Source: Bacteroidetes bacterium UBA6661 (GTDB taxonomy: Bacteria; Bacteroidota; Bacteroidia; AKYH767-A; OLB10). Taken from it: 40,048 nucleotides of DNA. The notes under the pieces are model-generated. The model saw only the letters and a program-made list of their open reading frames with translations. It had not been told where the DNA came from and made no database searches. The stretch is taken from assembly GCA_002455375.1 (NCBI GenBank), contig DKKR01000008.1:1-40048 (forward strand). Direction: 5' to 3'. This document shows, piece by piece, positions 1 to 8,846 of this stretch. Position numbers and translations under genes: made by a program. The stretch's first letter is position 1, and the number at the start of each line of letters is the position of its first letter.

Positions 1-97
1 CTTGGATTTAAAACTAAGTTTTGTCCTCTGATAAATTGCGACAAAAATAATAAGCTGAAAAACGTAAAAAATTTCATACTGTAAAGATATTATTGTC

Positions 98-134
98 CTT
101 TCAAAGTCCCCTGAAATGCGATAGACTTTGAAAG
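98..134. repeat. Perfect 11-bp inverted repeat downstream of guaB
   Basis: CTTTCAAAGTC (98-108) and its exact reverse complement (124-134) enclose a 15-nt loop. It lies about 95 bp past the guaB stop on the transcribed minus strand. There is no T-run after the stem in either direction, so it is not a standard intrinsic terminator. It could be a 3' stabilising hairpin. Nothing else was recognised in 1-227. Confidence 0.45.
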
Positions 135-227
135 TAAGGATAAAGGATAAAAATAGCAAAAAAGAGATTGCGATAGTTGTGTAGCAGATGCTTATAAAAG
201 TACGCTGTAAAATAAATTATATCGTTT

Positions 228-1697
228 CTAACGTGTATAATTTGGTGCTTCTTTAACAATAGTCACTCCATGCGGGTGGCTTTCTCGTACGCCACTTTGT
301 GTAATACGGATAAATTTTGCTTTCTGTAAGTCAGCAATATTCTTGGCACCACAGTAGCCCATACCTGCCCTTAGACCTCCTACTAATTGATAAACCGTTT
401 CAGCAAGTGTTCCCTTGTATGGCACGCGGCCAACAATGCCTTCCGGCACTAATTTTTTAATATCATCTTCTGCATCCTGAAAATAACGATCCTTTGACCC
501 TTCGCGCATAGCTTCAATGGAGCCCATGCCACGATAAGATTTAAATTTTCTTCCTTCAAAAATGATGGTTTCACCGGGTGATTCTTCAACACCTGCAAAC
601 ATAGAACCGGCCATAATGCTATTTGCACCTGCTGCAATTGCTTTAGGAATATCACCGGTAAAACGAATACCACCATCTGCAATAATCGGTACACCTGAAC
701 CTTTAATGGCTGAGGCAGCATCAGCAACGGCTGTTAGCTGAGGCACTCCTACACCTGCTACAACACGAGTTGTGCAAATAGAACCGGGACCTATTCCCAC
801 TTTAACACCATCAGCTCCATTTTTAACCAATAGCTTGGCTCCTTCGGCAGTACCAACATTTCCTACAATAACATCTAATCCTGAAAATTTTTTCTTTACA
901 GACTTTAATGCAGTGATAACGCCTTTGGAATGTCCATGTGCCGTATCAATAACTATGGCATCAACACCTGCATTTACCAACGAGGAAACACGATCAAGCA
1001 TATCTGCTGTAACACCAATGCCTGCTGCAACTCTCAATCGCCCCAGCTTGTCTTTGCATGAATTGGGACGTGATTTAAATTTTATGATGTCTTTGTAAGT
1101 AACTAATCCTATTAACTTTCCTGAACGGTCAACAACAGGCAACTTCTCTATTTTATACTGACGCAAAATCACTTCAGCTTTTTGCAGTGAAACTACCCCT
1201 GTAACAGTTATCAGCTGTCCTGATGTCATGACTTCTTTAACCTTACGGCTTTCATCGGTTTCGAACCTAAGGTCTCTGTTGGTCAAAATGCCTACTAACT
1301 TATTTTTGTCATTAACAATGGGGATACCACCAATGCGTTGTTCGCGCATGATGCCAAGCGCTTCGTGTATGGTTGCGTTTTGATGTAACGTAATCGGGTC
1401 ATGAATCATACCACTTTCAGACCTTTTAACTTTCCTTACTTCATTGGTTTGTTGCTCAATGGTCATGTTCTTATGAAGTACACCAATGCCGCCTTCCTGT
1501 GCAATAGCAATGGCCATTGCCGATTCAGTAACCGTATCCATTGCTGCTGAAACAATGGGAACATTGAGCTTTATGTTTCTTGAGAAATAAGTTGATGTAT
1601 CAACATCGCGGGGTAGTATCTCTGAGAAAGCAGGAACGAGCAAAACGTCATCGTATGTTAATCCTTCCTGTAAGTTTGATTTTGATGCAAGAGCCAT
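228..1697 (-). CDS. guaB: Inosine-5'-monophosphate dehydrogenase
   Basis: IMP dehydrogenase makes XMP from IMP with NAD+, the first committed step of GMP synthesis, in the cytosol. The 489-aa length is normal for bacterial GuaB. The N-terminal barrel segment begins with EGLTYDDVLLVP. Two CBS domains sit at about 95-212, inserted in the barrel. The catalytic Cys308 is in GPGSICTTR, the phosphate-binding DGG is at 341-343, and the mobile flap has Arg424 in EGIVGRVPYKG. The ATG at 1697 fits family N-termini. There is no Shine-Dalgarno sequence, but a TATCTTTG -7 box lies 20 bp upstream. The next gene on the same strand ends 62 bp upstream, so guaB is probably transcribed alone. Confidence 0.98.
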   Translation of the reverse strand: MALASKSNLQEGLTYDDVLLVPAFSEILPRDVDTSTYFSRNIKLNVPIVSAAMDTVTESAMAIAIAQEGGIGVLHKNMTIEQQTNEVRKVKRSESGMIHDPITLHQNATIHEALGIMREQRIGGIPIVNDKNKLVGILTNRDLRFETDESRKVKEVMTSGQLITVTGVVSLQKAEVILRQYKIEKLPVVDRSGKLIGLVTYKDIIKFKSRPNSCKDKLGRLRVAAGIGVTADMLDRVSSLVNAGVDAIVIDTAHGHSKGVITALKSVKKKFSGLDVIVGNVGTAEGAKLLVKNGADGVKVGIGPGSICTTRVVAGVGVPQLTAVADAASAIKGSGVPIIADGGIRFTGDIPKAIAAGANSIMAGSMFAGVEESPGETIIFEGRKFKSYRGMGSIEAMREGSKDRYFQDAEDDIKKLVPEGIVGRVPYKGTLAETVYQLVGGLRAGMGYCGAKNIADLQKAKFIRITQSGVRESHPHGVTIVKEAPNYTR

Positions 1698-1716
1698 GGT
1701 ATTTGCTTTTGCCGGG

Positions 1717-1724
1717 CAAAGATA
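1717..1724 (-). promoter_or_regulatory. Predicted -7 box of guaB promoter
   Basis: The minus strand reads TATCTTTG, an exact match to the Bacteroidota TAnnTTTG -7 element, about 20 bp before the guaB start. No convincing TTTG -33 element is seen at the expected spacing. Confidence 0.5.
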
Positions 1725-1759
1725 CAGAATAAAACCGCTTGAGTGGCGTAAATTAAAAG

Positions 1760-2350
1760 TTAATTTCTAACCTGAAGTTCTCCCTTTTCAATGGACTGAA
1801 CTACTTTCTCAATCATTTTATCTGCGTTATCAGGGTCATACTCCGACTTGAGGTTTGCACTGAAAATTTTAGCTATCCCCTGCCAGAAAAACGCCTGAAA
1901 AGAGCCACGTAAATCTTTAACCAGATTATATGAGGTGTGCCCTGTTTCACGATCAATCAGTTTGATGAGTATTTTACCTTGCGTATAGGTCAGATTTTTT
2001 AAATCTTTCTCAAACTGCTCTTTCATAATTTTTTCCTGCTCCTTAATGAATTTTTTTTTCTCCTTTTCTGAAGTCATTTTGGCAACAGACTCTTCAATAA
2101 ACCTAAGTTCTGCCGAAGCAATTTTTGCATACGGATATGCCTTCAAAACATCTCTGCGCAACTTCATGTATTTACGTACATCATCAGATGCATTTGCCGG
2201 AATAAAACCGTAAATATCTACAGCATTTAAAGTGTAATAAGCAATAGTGTCACCATTATAAACTGCTGTTGACGAGCCCACAGGTGTTTGCCCATTGCTG
2301 AATTTGATAAAAGCAGTGAACAAGAAACAAAGCCATACTGAAAACTTCAT
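1760..2350 (-). CDS. DUF4294 domain-containing secreted protein
   Basis: This Bacteroidota-specific family has no known function. I chose the internal ATG at 2350 (196 aa) because it opens a clean Sec signal peptide, MKFSVWLCFLFTAFIKFSNG. An in-frame ATG at 2419 would add 23 residues before the signal. The DUF4294 core is recognisable: a Lys/Arg-rich segment with VLKAYPYAKIA, a charged helical stretch, then TYTQGKILIKLIDRETGHTS and GSFQAFFWQ followed by LKSEYDPDNADKMIE. It lies downstream of the biotin carboxylase on the same strand and may be co-transcribed. It is likely periplasmic; no enzymatic residues can be assigned. Confidence 0.85.
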   Translation of the reverse strand: MKFSVWLCFLFTAFIKFSNGQTPVGSSTAVYNGDTIAYYTLNAVDIYGFIPANASDDVRKYMKLRRDVLKAYPYAKIASAELRFIEESVAKMTSEKEKKKFIKEQEKIMKEQFEKDLKNLTYTQGKILIKLIDRETGHTSYNLVKDLRGSFQAFFWQGIAKIFSANLKSEYDPDNADKMIEKVVQSIEKGELQVRN

Positions 2351-2427
2351 GACTGATTTTTTAGCAAAGACACTGCCGATTTCACAATTTATTATTTTCT
2401 TAATCATTAGTTTAACCAAACGTAGGT

Positions 2428-3909
2428 TCAGGATCGGTTGTTGCGCCAGTAAGAAATAGTTTTCTCCTGTTGTTGTTGAATAGCAGCAGGCTTCTTTTCT
2501 TCAAGCCATAGTTGTGCTGCCAATGACGCTATTTCTGCTTCGTCTGCAATTGTTTTTTCAAGTACTTCAGGCGTGAAATACTTTTTTACAAAATGCGTAT
2601 CAAACTTTGCAGTAACAAAAGCATTATGTTGCATCACAAAGCGGCAAAATGGCAAGGTTGTTTCACAGCCTGTAATTTTATATTCATCAATTGCTCTTAT
2701 CATTCGTGCAATTGCCTCATCTCTGTCACGTCCATAGGTAATCAATTTGGCAATCATCGGGTCATAATAAATAGGAATTTCCATGCCTTGTTCATAGCCA
2801 TCATCAACTCTTACACCTACACCCCTTGGTGTAATGTAGGTAGAGAGTTTACCAACGCTGGGAAGAAAATTGTTGGCAGGGTCTTCGGCATAAACCCTGA
2901 CTTCAACAGCATGGCCATGAATTTTTAAATCTTCCTGACTGAAACTTAATTTATTTCCGGCAGCAACATGCAATTGCTCTCTCACCAAATCAATTCCTGT
3001 TATCATTTCCGTTACCGGATGCTCTACCTGTAAACGGGTATTCATTTCAAGAAAGTAAAAATTATTCATTTCATCAAGTAAAAACTCTACCGTACCTGCT
3101 CCTGAATAGTCACATGCCTTTGCAACCATCACTGCACATTGCCCCATGGCTGCTCTTGTCTTTTCGTCTAAAACTCCCGAAGGCGCTTCTTCAATTACTT
3201 TCTGATGCCTGCGCTGAACAGAACATTCTCTTTCAAAAAGATGGACAACATTACCATGATTATCGCCCATAACCTGAATTTCTATGTGCCGGGGCGAAGC
3301 AATATATTTTTCAATAAAAACACTTCCGTCACCAAAGGCAGATTGCGCTTCGCTCATGGCGGATTTTACTGATTCATTAAAGGCTTTTTCGCTCTCGACA
3401 ATACGCATTCCTTTTCCACCACCGCCAGCACTGGCTTTTATCAATACCGGGAAACCGATATCAACAGCAATTTGTCTGGCTTTTTCGATATCACTAATGG
3501 CGTAGTCTGTTCCGGGAACTAATGGCACATTAAACTTCTTAGCCGCTTCTTTTGCTCCTAATTTACTGCCCATTGTCCGCATGGATTGTGGTGAAGGTCC
3601 GATGAATACCAAACCGGCATTAATAATTGCTTGGGCAGCATCTGCATTTTCTGATAAGAAACCATATCCCGGGTGAATGGCTTCTGCTCCTGTCAGTTTT
3701 GCTGCTTGAATAATTTTTTCAACCAACAAGTAAGATTGCGCTGATGATGAGGCACCTATGTGTACAGCTTCATCAGCACAAAGAACATGTGGCGCCATAC
3801 GGTCGGCATCGCTGTAAACAGCAACAGTTTTAATTCCCATATCACATGCAGTACGCATGACTCTCAATGCAATTTCGCCTCTGTTGGCAATCAATATTTT
3901 TTTAAACAT
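2428..3909 (-). CDS. accC: Acetyl-/acyl-CoA carboxylase, biotin carboxylase subunit
   Basis: It carboxylates biotin on a carrier protein using ATP and bicarbonate, supplying acetyl-CoA or propionyl/methylcrotonyl-CoA carboxylase. The ATG at 3909 gives MFKKILIANRGEIALR, the classic N-terminus, and 493 aa. An upstream in-frame ATG at 3936 falls inside the predicted -7 box and is rejected. Visible motifs are the ATP-grasp glycine loop GGGGKGM (162-168), ERECSVQRRHQK (226-237), and EMNTRLQVEHPVTE (288-301), which holds metal and biotin-site residues. No biotinyl domain is fused, so a separate carrier protein is needed and none is in the window. A carboxyltransferase gene lies at 18494-20134. Whether it serves fatty acid synthesis or acyl-CoA catabolism cannot be told from sequence alone. 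Confidence 0.93.
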   Translation of the reverse strand: MFKKILIANRGEIALRVMRTACDMGIKTVAVYSDADRMAPHVLCADEAVHIGASSSAQSYLLVEKIIQAAKLTGAEAIHPGYGFLSENADAAQAIINAGLVFIGPSPQSMRTMGSKLGAKEAAKKFNVPLVPGTDYAISDIEKARQIAVDIGFPVLIKASAGGGGKGMRIVESEKAFNESVKSAMSEAQSAFGDGSVFIEKYIASPRHIEIQVMGDNHGNVVHLFERECSVQRRHQKVIEEAPSGVLDEKTRAAMGQCAVMVAKACDYSGAGTVEFLLDEMNNFYFLEMNTRLQVEHPVTEMITGIDLVREQLHVAAGNKLSFSQEDLKIHGHAVEVRVYAEDPANNFLPSVGKLSTYITPRGVGVRVDDGYEQGMEIPIYYDPMIAKLITYGRDRDEAIARMIRAIDEYKITGCETTLPFCRFVMQHNAFVTAKFDTHFVKKYFTPEVLEKTIADEAEIASLAAQLWLEEKKPAAIQQQQEKTISYWRNNRS

Positions 3910-3933
3910 GAAGTTGCTTTTTACTTTATGCTG

Positions 3934-3941
3934 CAAAGGTA
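3934..3941 (-). promoter_or_regulatory. Predicted -7 box of biotin carboxylase promoter
   Basis: The minus strand reads TACCTTTG, matching TAnnTTTG, 24 bp before the chosen start at 3909. It overlaps the alternative upstream ATG, which argues for the shorter protein. Confidence 0.5.
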
Positions 3942-4033
3942 AAACGAACTGTGAATCAAACCTTTTACAAATGCTAAATTTATTTTAAAATACAGGTTAA
4001 TAAGTTCTGTACAGAAAAGTGGGTGTATGTTAT

Positions 4034-4062
4034 CTTGAATTTCTTTATTTTTTGTTACTTTG
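4034..4062 (+). promoter_or_regulatory. Predicted pckA promoter
   Basis: CTTG at 4034-4037 and TTACTTTG at 4055-4062 resemble the Bacteroidota -33 and -7 elements, with a 17-nt spacer and one mismatch in the -7 box. The pckA start follows 25 bp later. Confidence 0.45.
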
Positions 4063-4087
4063 CACCTCATAAAAACGATGAAATATT

Positions 4088-5704
4088 ATGAATGAATACG
4101 GATTAAGAAACCCAAACTTTTCTGTTGCTGAACTTGGCTTAAAGAATGTAGCAGCAGCCTATTGGAATCTGACAGTTGCAGAACTTGTTGAAGAAGTTGT
4201 TATCAGAGGTGAAGGTGAACTTACAGACTTTGGTGCGCTTGCAGTTGATACTGGCGAGTTTACCGGACGTTCTCCAAAAGACAAGTTTATTGTAGCCGAC
4301 AAGGAAACAGAAAATTCTGTTTGGTGGGGAGATATCAATATTAAGTTTGATGCTGATAAATTTGATGCTCTTTACAACAGAGTTACTGCTTACTTATCAG
4401 GTAAAGAAATTTATGTCCGTGATTGCTATGCTTGTGCCGATCCGCGATACCGTTTAAATATCCGCGTAATTACTGAATCGCCCTATCAAAGCATATTCTC
4501 TAACAACCTGTTTTTAAGACCTACTCCGGAAGAGATTACTACCATGGAAAAAGATTGGGTAATCATGGCAGCATCAGGTTTCATGGCCGACCCTAAAATA
4601 GATGGTACACGTCAGCATAATTTTGCTATTGTTAATTTCACAAAAAAGATAATTCTTATAGGTGGAACAGGTTATACAGGTGAAATTAAAAAAGGTATTT
4701 TCTCTGTATTGAATTACATTCTGCCACATCATAAGAATGTACTTAGCATGCACTGCTCTGCCAACATTGGTAAAAACAACGATACTGCAATCTTCTTCGG
4801 CCTTTCAGGTACAGGAAAAACCACACTTAGTGCCGATCCAAACAGAGGCTTAATTGGTGATGATGAGCATGGATGGAGCGACAATACGGTATTCAATTTT
4901 GAAGGTGGCTGCTATGCTAAATGTGTTAACCTGAGCAAAGAAAAAGAGCCACAGATATATCAGGCTATTCGCTTTGGTGCACTCTTAGAAAACACCGAAT
5001 TCTTTGAAGGAACAACCCGTGTTGACTTTGATAATATTTCAAAAACAGAAAACACTCGTGTAGCCTACCCAATACATTTTATTGATAATGCTGTTGAGCC
5101 TTCAGTGGCAGGTATTCCAAAGAACATCTTCTTTTTAACTTGTGATGCCTTTGGGGTGTTACCTCCTATTTCAAGACTTACAACAGGTCAGGCAATGTAT
5201 CATTTCATTAGTGGATATACTGCAAAAGTTGCAGGAACAGAAGTTGGTATTACCGAGCCAACAACAACATTCTCTGCCTGTTTTGGGAAAGCATTTCTAC
5301 CCCTGCACCCAACAAAATATGCTGAATTACTTGGCAAAAAACTAAGTGAAAATAAGAACATTCGTGTTTGGTTAGTGAATACGGGATGGAGCGGTGGTTC
5401 TTATGGTGTTGGTTCAAGAATTAAACTTGCCTATACACGTGCCATCATTACTGCTGCATTAAATGGTGAGTTAGATAATGTTAAGTTCGAAACCTTACCG
5501 GTGTTTGGATTGCAATATCCTGTTTCATGTCCTAATGTGCCTGCAGAAATTTTAAATCCTAAAGCTACATGGGCTGATAAAATTGCGTTTGACAATAAAT
5601 CAGCTGATTTGGCTGCCAAGTTTGTGAAGAATTTCGAGCAGTATGCTTCACATGCTAATAAAGAAATTATGGATGCAGCACCAAAGGTTGCTGTTGTAGC
5701 TTAA
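4088..5704 (+). CDS. pckA: Phosphoenolpyruvate carboxykinase (ATP)
   Basis: It interconverts oxaloacetate and PEP with ATP/ADP, the entry step of gluconeogenesis. At 538 aa it is full length. Diagnostic motifs are the substrate loop GEFTGRSPKDKF (56-67), MHCSANIG (221-228), the P-loop GLSGTGKTTLS (238-248), and the metal-binding GDDEHGW (257-263) that follows. The ATG at 4088 agrees with family N-termini. It has its own promoter-like sequence and a strong intrinsic terminator after the stop, so it is monocistronic. It is divergent from the biotin carboxylase, with about 180 bp between the two starts. Confidence 0.98.
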   Translation: MNEYGLRNPNFSVAELGLKNVAAAYWNLTVAELVEEVVIRGEGELTDFGALAVDTGEFTGRSPKDKFIVADKETENSVWWGDINIKFDADKFDALYNRVTAYLSGKEIYVRDCYACADPRYRLNIRVITESPYQSIFSNNLFLRPTPEEITTMEKDWVIMAASGFMADPKIDGTRQHNFAIVNFTKKIILIGGTGYTGEIKKGIFSVLNYILPHHKNVLSMHCSANIGKNNDTAIFFGLSGTGKTTLSADPNRGLIGDDEHGWSDNTVFNFEGGCYAKCVNLSKEKEPQIYQAIRFGALLENTEFFEGTTRVDFDNISKTENTRVAYPIHFIDNAVEPSVAGIPKNIFFLTCDAFGVLPPISRLTTGQAMYHFISGYTAKVAGTEVGITEPTTTFSACFGKAFLPLHPTKYAELLGKKLSENKNIRVWLVNTGWSGGSYGVGSRIKLAYTRAIITAALNGELDNVKFETLPVFGLQYPVSCPNVPAEILNPKATWADKIAFDNKSADLAAKFVKNFEQYASHANKEIMDAAPKVAVVA

Positions 5705-5722
5705 TTTTTTTAATTTTTTTTC

Positions 5723-5753
5723 TCCCCCGGGTTTTCTCGGGGGATTTTTTTTT
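5723..5753 (+). terminator. Intrinsic terminator of pckA
   Basis: The stem TCCCCCG (5723-5729) pairs perfectly with CGGGGGA (5738-5744) around an 8-nt loop. Nine T residues follow at once. It lies 19 bp after the pckA stop. Confidence 0.92.
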
Positions 5754-6035
5754 GACTTATACTGAATTGATTTTTGCCTAAAGAAACTTTCCTTTTACCA
5801 AATAGTGGGTATTTGTCTTGTTGCTGATATTACTTTAGAGGCATGTTATTACTATTTACATTACTCAACATTACAGCCATCGTTTTCTTTTTCTGTATTA
5901 AGGTGCGTTCAAAAAGCAACCGCCACCATTTCCATTTTCATGTCAGCAAATAATTTGCTGAGGTAGTTTTCAGACAGTACAGATAAGCTTATCCCCTTCT
6001 CGGAAGGAAATTATTCCTTTTAGAGTCATTGGGTT
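5754..6035. other. Non-coding gap between pckA terminator and next promoter
   Basis: About 280 bp without a supportable gene. The only structure seen is a small perfect hairpin, AAGGAA-atta-TTCCTT, at 6004-6019 just beyond the gap. Confidence 0.5.
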
Positions 6036-6065
6036 TTTGATTTTTGCAAATTGTCATCATATTTG
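6036..6065 (+). promoter_or_regulatory. Predicted promoter of the CxxCH T9SS protein
   Basis: TTTG at 6036-6039, an 18-nt spacer, then CATATTTG at 6058-6065 (one mismatch to TAnnTTTG). A short inverted repeat, ACCTGT/ACAGGT (6066-6071 and 6084-6089), fills the leader before the ATG at 6091. Confidence 0.4.
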
Positions 6066-6090
6066 ACCTGTTAAAATAAAAACACAGGTT

Positions 6091-6927
6091 ATGAAGAAAC
6101 TCTTTACACTAATTTTCATTGCAATAGCAGGTCTTGTTGTTGCAGATATTTTGAATGAACAAGGACAAGCTGTTGCCACAGGATCACCCGGTGAATTTGA
6201 TTGTACATCATGCCATACCGGCAATAGTGTAAATAGTGGTACCGGTTCCATTACAATTTCATCACCCAATATGCCCAACTGGCAATATGTTCCCGGTCAG
6301 GTTTATCAAATTGATGTAACAGTAGCGCAAACTGGTGCTCCGCTGTTTGGGTTTGGGTTTGAAGCACTCAGAACAAGCAATAATACTAACGGAGGCACTT
6401 TTCAGATTACCAATTCTGCAAGCACTTTTCTTAAAACAGGTTTTATAAATGGCTCGAACAGAACTAATGTTGTCCATAAAAAGAATGGCGGACTCTCTAA
6501 TGATTTGCATACCTTTTCATTTAACTGGACAGCTCCTGCAACTAACATCGGAAATATTATTTTCTATTCAGCCGGAAATGCCGCAAACAATCAGGGTGAT
6601 ACTTTGGGCGATTTTATTTACAAAACACAACAACTTATTACGCCTTCTATTACAGGATTAAATGAAATTAAAACATCTGCCATTGCTATTTATCCTAATC
6701 CGGCAACAGATTTCATCAATGTAACATTAACGGAAAGTCAAACTGAAATATCGTACTCAATTATAGATTTATCAGGCAAAATTGTTGACCAAGGAAAGAC
6801 TTTTAATACACTTGGAAAAAGCTTTTCTGTAAATTTATCAGAAACATTTAAAGAGGGAATTTATTTTATTGAAGTCAATAATGGCGTTGACCATTACATT
6901 CAGAAATTTGTTAAGCTCAAGAATTAA
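6091..6927 (+). CDS. Secreted choice-of-anchor V-like protein with T9SS type A sorting domain
   Basis: A 278-aa exported protein of unknown function. Residues 1-18 form a Sec signal peptide. A GSPGEFDCTSCHTG segment follows (CxxCH at 38-42), then a beta-rich Reeler-like domain to about 185. This resembles the 'choice-of-anchor V' family, where a Cys/His-containing N-terminal segment precedes a beta-sandwich and a sorting tail. The last 80 residues, with AIYPNPATDFINV and a closing FVKLKN, are a T9SS type A C-terminal sorting domain. CxxCH is the attachment motif for c-type haem, so haem binding is possible but unproven. It is transcribed alone and convergent with the chitinase-like gene, only 28 bp away. 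Confidence 0.85.
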   Translation: MKKLFTLIFIAIAGLVVADILNEQGQAVATGSPGEFDCTSCHTGNSVNSGTGSITISSPNMPNWQYVPGQVYQIDVTVAQTGAPLFGFGFEALRTSNNTNGGTFQITNSASTFLKTGFINGSNRTNVVHKKNGGLSNDLHTFSFNWTAPATNIGNIIFYSAGNAANNQGDTLGDFIYKTQQLITPSITGLNEIKTSAIAIYPNPATDFINVTLTESQTEISYSIIDLSGKIVDQGKTFNTLGKSFSVNLSETFKEGIYFIEVNNGVDHYIQKFVKLKN

Positions 6928-6955
6928 TAAACGTTATATAGACCAAAAAAGCAGA

Positions 6956-8254
6956 TCAATACTTTGCAAATTTAAGAATCTGATTTTCTAATTTAACATA
7001 ATATATTCCATTTGAAAACGAGGAGATATTTACCTCTTGCTTTGTTGAAGAACAGTGATTGGACATAATCATTTTACCAAGCATATCATAAATGTAAAAA
7101 GGTTTGTTGCTATCTGAGTTAGTTGAGATATAAATTTTATCAGAGGCAGGATTTGGGAAAACAAAAATGTTTTGCAGTTTCACTTCTGCTAATGATGTTC
7201 CTGTTCCGAATATTTTCTGAAAGTTTTCTGCATATTGATAAGATGATGATGAACAATTGTTGACAGCATCCCAATTGATTGACCAGGTCATCATACCACG
7301 CAAAGTTGGATAGCCTCCAGATTGAACTAAGGTGTACGTGCCCGGCTTTGGCCCTTTACCAAGTAAATAATCAAGTGCTGCTTTAACCGAAGCAGTATCT
7401 GTATAACCACCTCCTGCAGCATTTGTGCATGCAGGTAATCCTACTGCCACTTTATTAGCCGGCAAGCCGGCAAACATCCCTCCTGAAGTATTAAACCCCT
7501 GAATTACTGCCTCTGTCATGGCAACAATAAAGTCGGCAGTGCCTTGAGTATAAATGTTACCATCAATGCCAAACATGGTTCCGCTGTTATAAAGCTGAAC
7601 ATGCAATATTTCTAACGAATCGCGCAAAGCATCAATGACAGGCAAATAGGCACCCCAAATACTACCGAATGCCGACATACCCCCTTGTACAAATGCAGTC
7701 TCAGGTGCCATGGTAAGTATCATTCTTTTTCCATGCGTTACATAATAGTTATTCATGATTTGTTTTACTGCATCTATCAGGTTGATGATTTTAGCATCAA
7801 CAGGGCTTGCAATTGTCCCACCACTAACAGAAACAGAACTGCCTTCAAAGTCAATATCTATTCCATCAAAGCCATAGAAGTTAATTATACTTGTCATACT
7901 CGAAACAAATGAATCACGCTCAACAGTATTATCTAAAGATACAGGTGCAGTGGCGCCTCCCATACTGATAATTACCTTTCGTCCCTGATTCTGCAAATTC
8001 TGAACCTGCAAGGCAAAGGCTGCCGGAGAAACCTGCTCAGGAATAAATTCCATTTGATAGTCGGTGCCTGCTTGTGGTACTGCAAAGGCAACGTCAATAA
8101 TATTATAACGTGAATCAACACTATCAAGCATAATGTATGGTGCCGATGTAATATCCCAGTTATGCCAATAACCAACCAAGGCAGGTGACTGCGACAATGC
8201 CCAAACCGGAAGTAATAAGATTGCTGATAAAATTGTAAGTAGTTTTTTCATCAT
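6956..8254 (-). CDS. Glycoside hydrolase family 18 (chitinase-like) with T9SS type A sorting domain
   Basis: Probable secreted chitinase or related endo-N-acetylglucosaminidase, 432 aa. It has a signal peptide at 1-21, then a GH18 barrel opening with PALVGYWHNW. The substrate motif SMGG is at 97-100, and the catalytic DxxDxDxE reads DGIDIDFE at 130-137 with Glu137 as the acid. The barrel ends near 345. The C-terminal NIFVFPNPASDKIYI to FAKY is a T9SS sorting domain, so the enzyme should reach the cell surface or medium. No carbohydrate-binding module is visible. Two adjacent ATGs (8254, 8251) are equivalent starts. The gene stands alone, convergent with the preceding T9SS gene. Confidence 0.93.
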   Translation of the reverse strand: MMKKLLTILSAILLLPVWALSQSPALVGYWHNWDITSAPYIMLDSVDSRYNIIDVAFAVPQAGTDYQMEFIPEQVSPAAFALQVQNLQNQGRKVIISMGGATAPVSLDNTVERDSFVSSMTSIINFYGFDGIDIDFEGSSVSVSGGTIASPVDAKIINLIDAVKQIMNNYYVTHGKRMILTMAPETAFVQGGMSAFGSIWGAYLPVIDALRDSLEILHVQLYNSGTMFGIDGNIYTQGTADFIVAMTEAVIQGFNTSGGMFAGLPANKVAVGLPACTNAAGGGYTDTASVKAALDYLLGKGPKPGTYTLVQSGGYPTLRGMMTWSINWDAVNNCSSSSYQYAENFQKIFGTGTSLAEVKLQNIFVFPNPASDKIYISTNSDSNKPFYIYDMLGKMIMSNHCSSTKQEVNISSFSNGIYYVKLENQILKFAKY

Positions 8255-8315
8255 TAAAATTTTTAATTAATTCAACGCTATAGGGTGCGAAACAATAAAT
8301 CTATATTTCTATTTA

Positions 8316-8846
8316 TCACTTTAAATCAGGTTCAAGTTTTTCAAGATGGTTCAATGCATTCTTTAGCCGGCTCTCTCCTATTCCATTGACAATTTGATAA
8401 TCTAATCCAAAACTATTTAACTCTTGTAAGTAGCGTTCAAACAGTTCTTTTCTAAAATGCGGATGTTCTCTTAATGGATCATCTTCCCAGGGAATATCAA
8501 TATCAGTAAGCAAGTGCATTGAATAGTCGCTCTTCTGTATTGCCTCTACAATCCATTTTTCTGTACGCCCATATTTAAAGTCGCTCCAAACTTTTATCAC
8601 AACTAAATTGGTGTCGCAAAACAAAAAGTGTTTTGCAGATTCTGACATGCTCTTTTCTTTTTCTAACTGCAATTTAGCTATTACAGACAAATCATCAAAT
8701 GTGTAAGGACGATTTAATTTATGTAAGTAATCACGGGCAATTTCAGGCACCCAGACAGTTTGATATTGATTTGCCAACTGTTCACTTAATAAACTCTTTC
8801 CTGTTGATTCAGGTCCTACTATGGCAATCCTATGAATTTTCCTCAT
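8316..8846 (-). CDS. NadR-like P-loop kinase (probable nicotinamide riboside kinase)
   Basis: Cytosolic AAA/P-loop ATPase resembling the ribosylnicotinamide kinase domain of NadR, which phosphorylates nicotinamide riboside to NMN. I use the ATG at 8846 (176 aa); it places the Walker A GPESTGKS at 11-18, as in the family. An upstream in-frame ATG would add 25 residues within pnuC. Other typical segments are VPEIARDYL, LFCDTN and IPWEDDPLREHP. The start overlaps the pnuC stop by 17 bp, so the two are translationally coupled. That pairing with a transporter of the same vitamin supports the role. The NMN adenylyltransferase domain of full NadR is absent. Confidence 0.85.
   Translation of the reverse strand: MRKIHRIAIVGPESTGKSLLSEQLANQYQTVWVPEIARDYLHKLNRPYTFDDLSVIAKLQLEKEKSMSESAKHFLFCDTNLVVIKVWSDFKYGRTEKWIVEAIQKSDYSMHLLTDIDIPWEDDPLREHPHFRKELFERYLQELNSFGLDYQIVNGIGESRLKNALNHLEKLEPDLK

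Noticed and set aside
3910..3936. Upstream ATG (3936) for the biotin carboxylase
   Set aside because: It overlaps the predicted -7 box and adds nine residues before the conserved MFKKILIANRGEIA opening.
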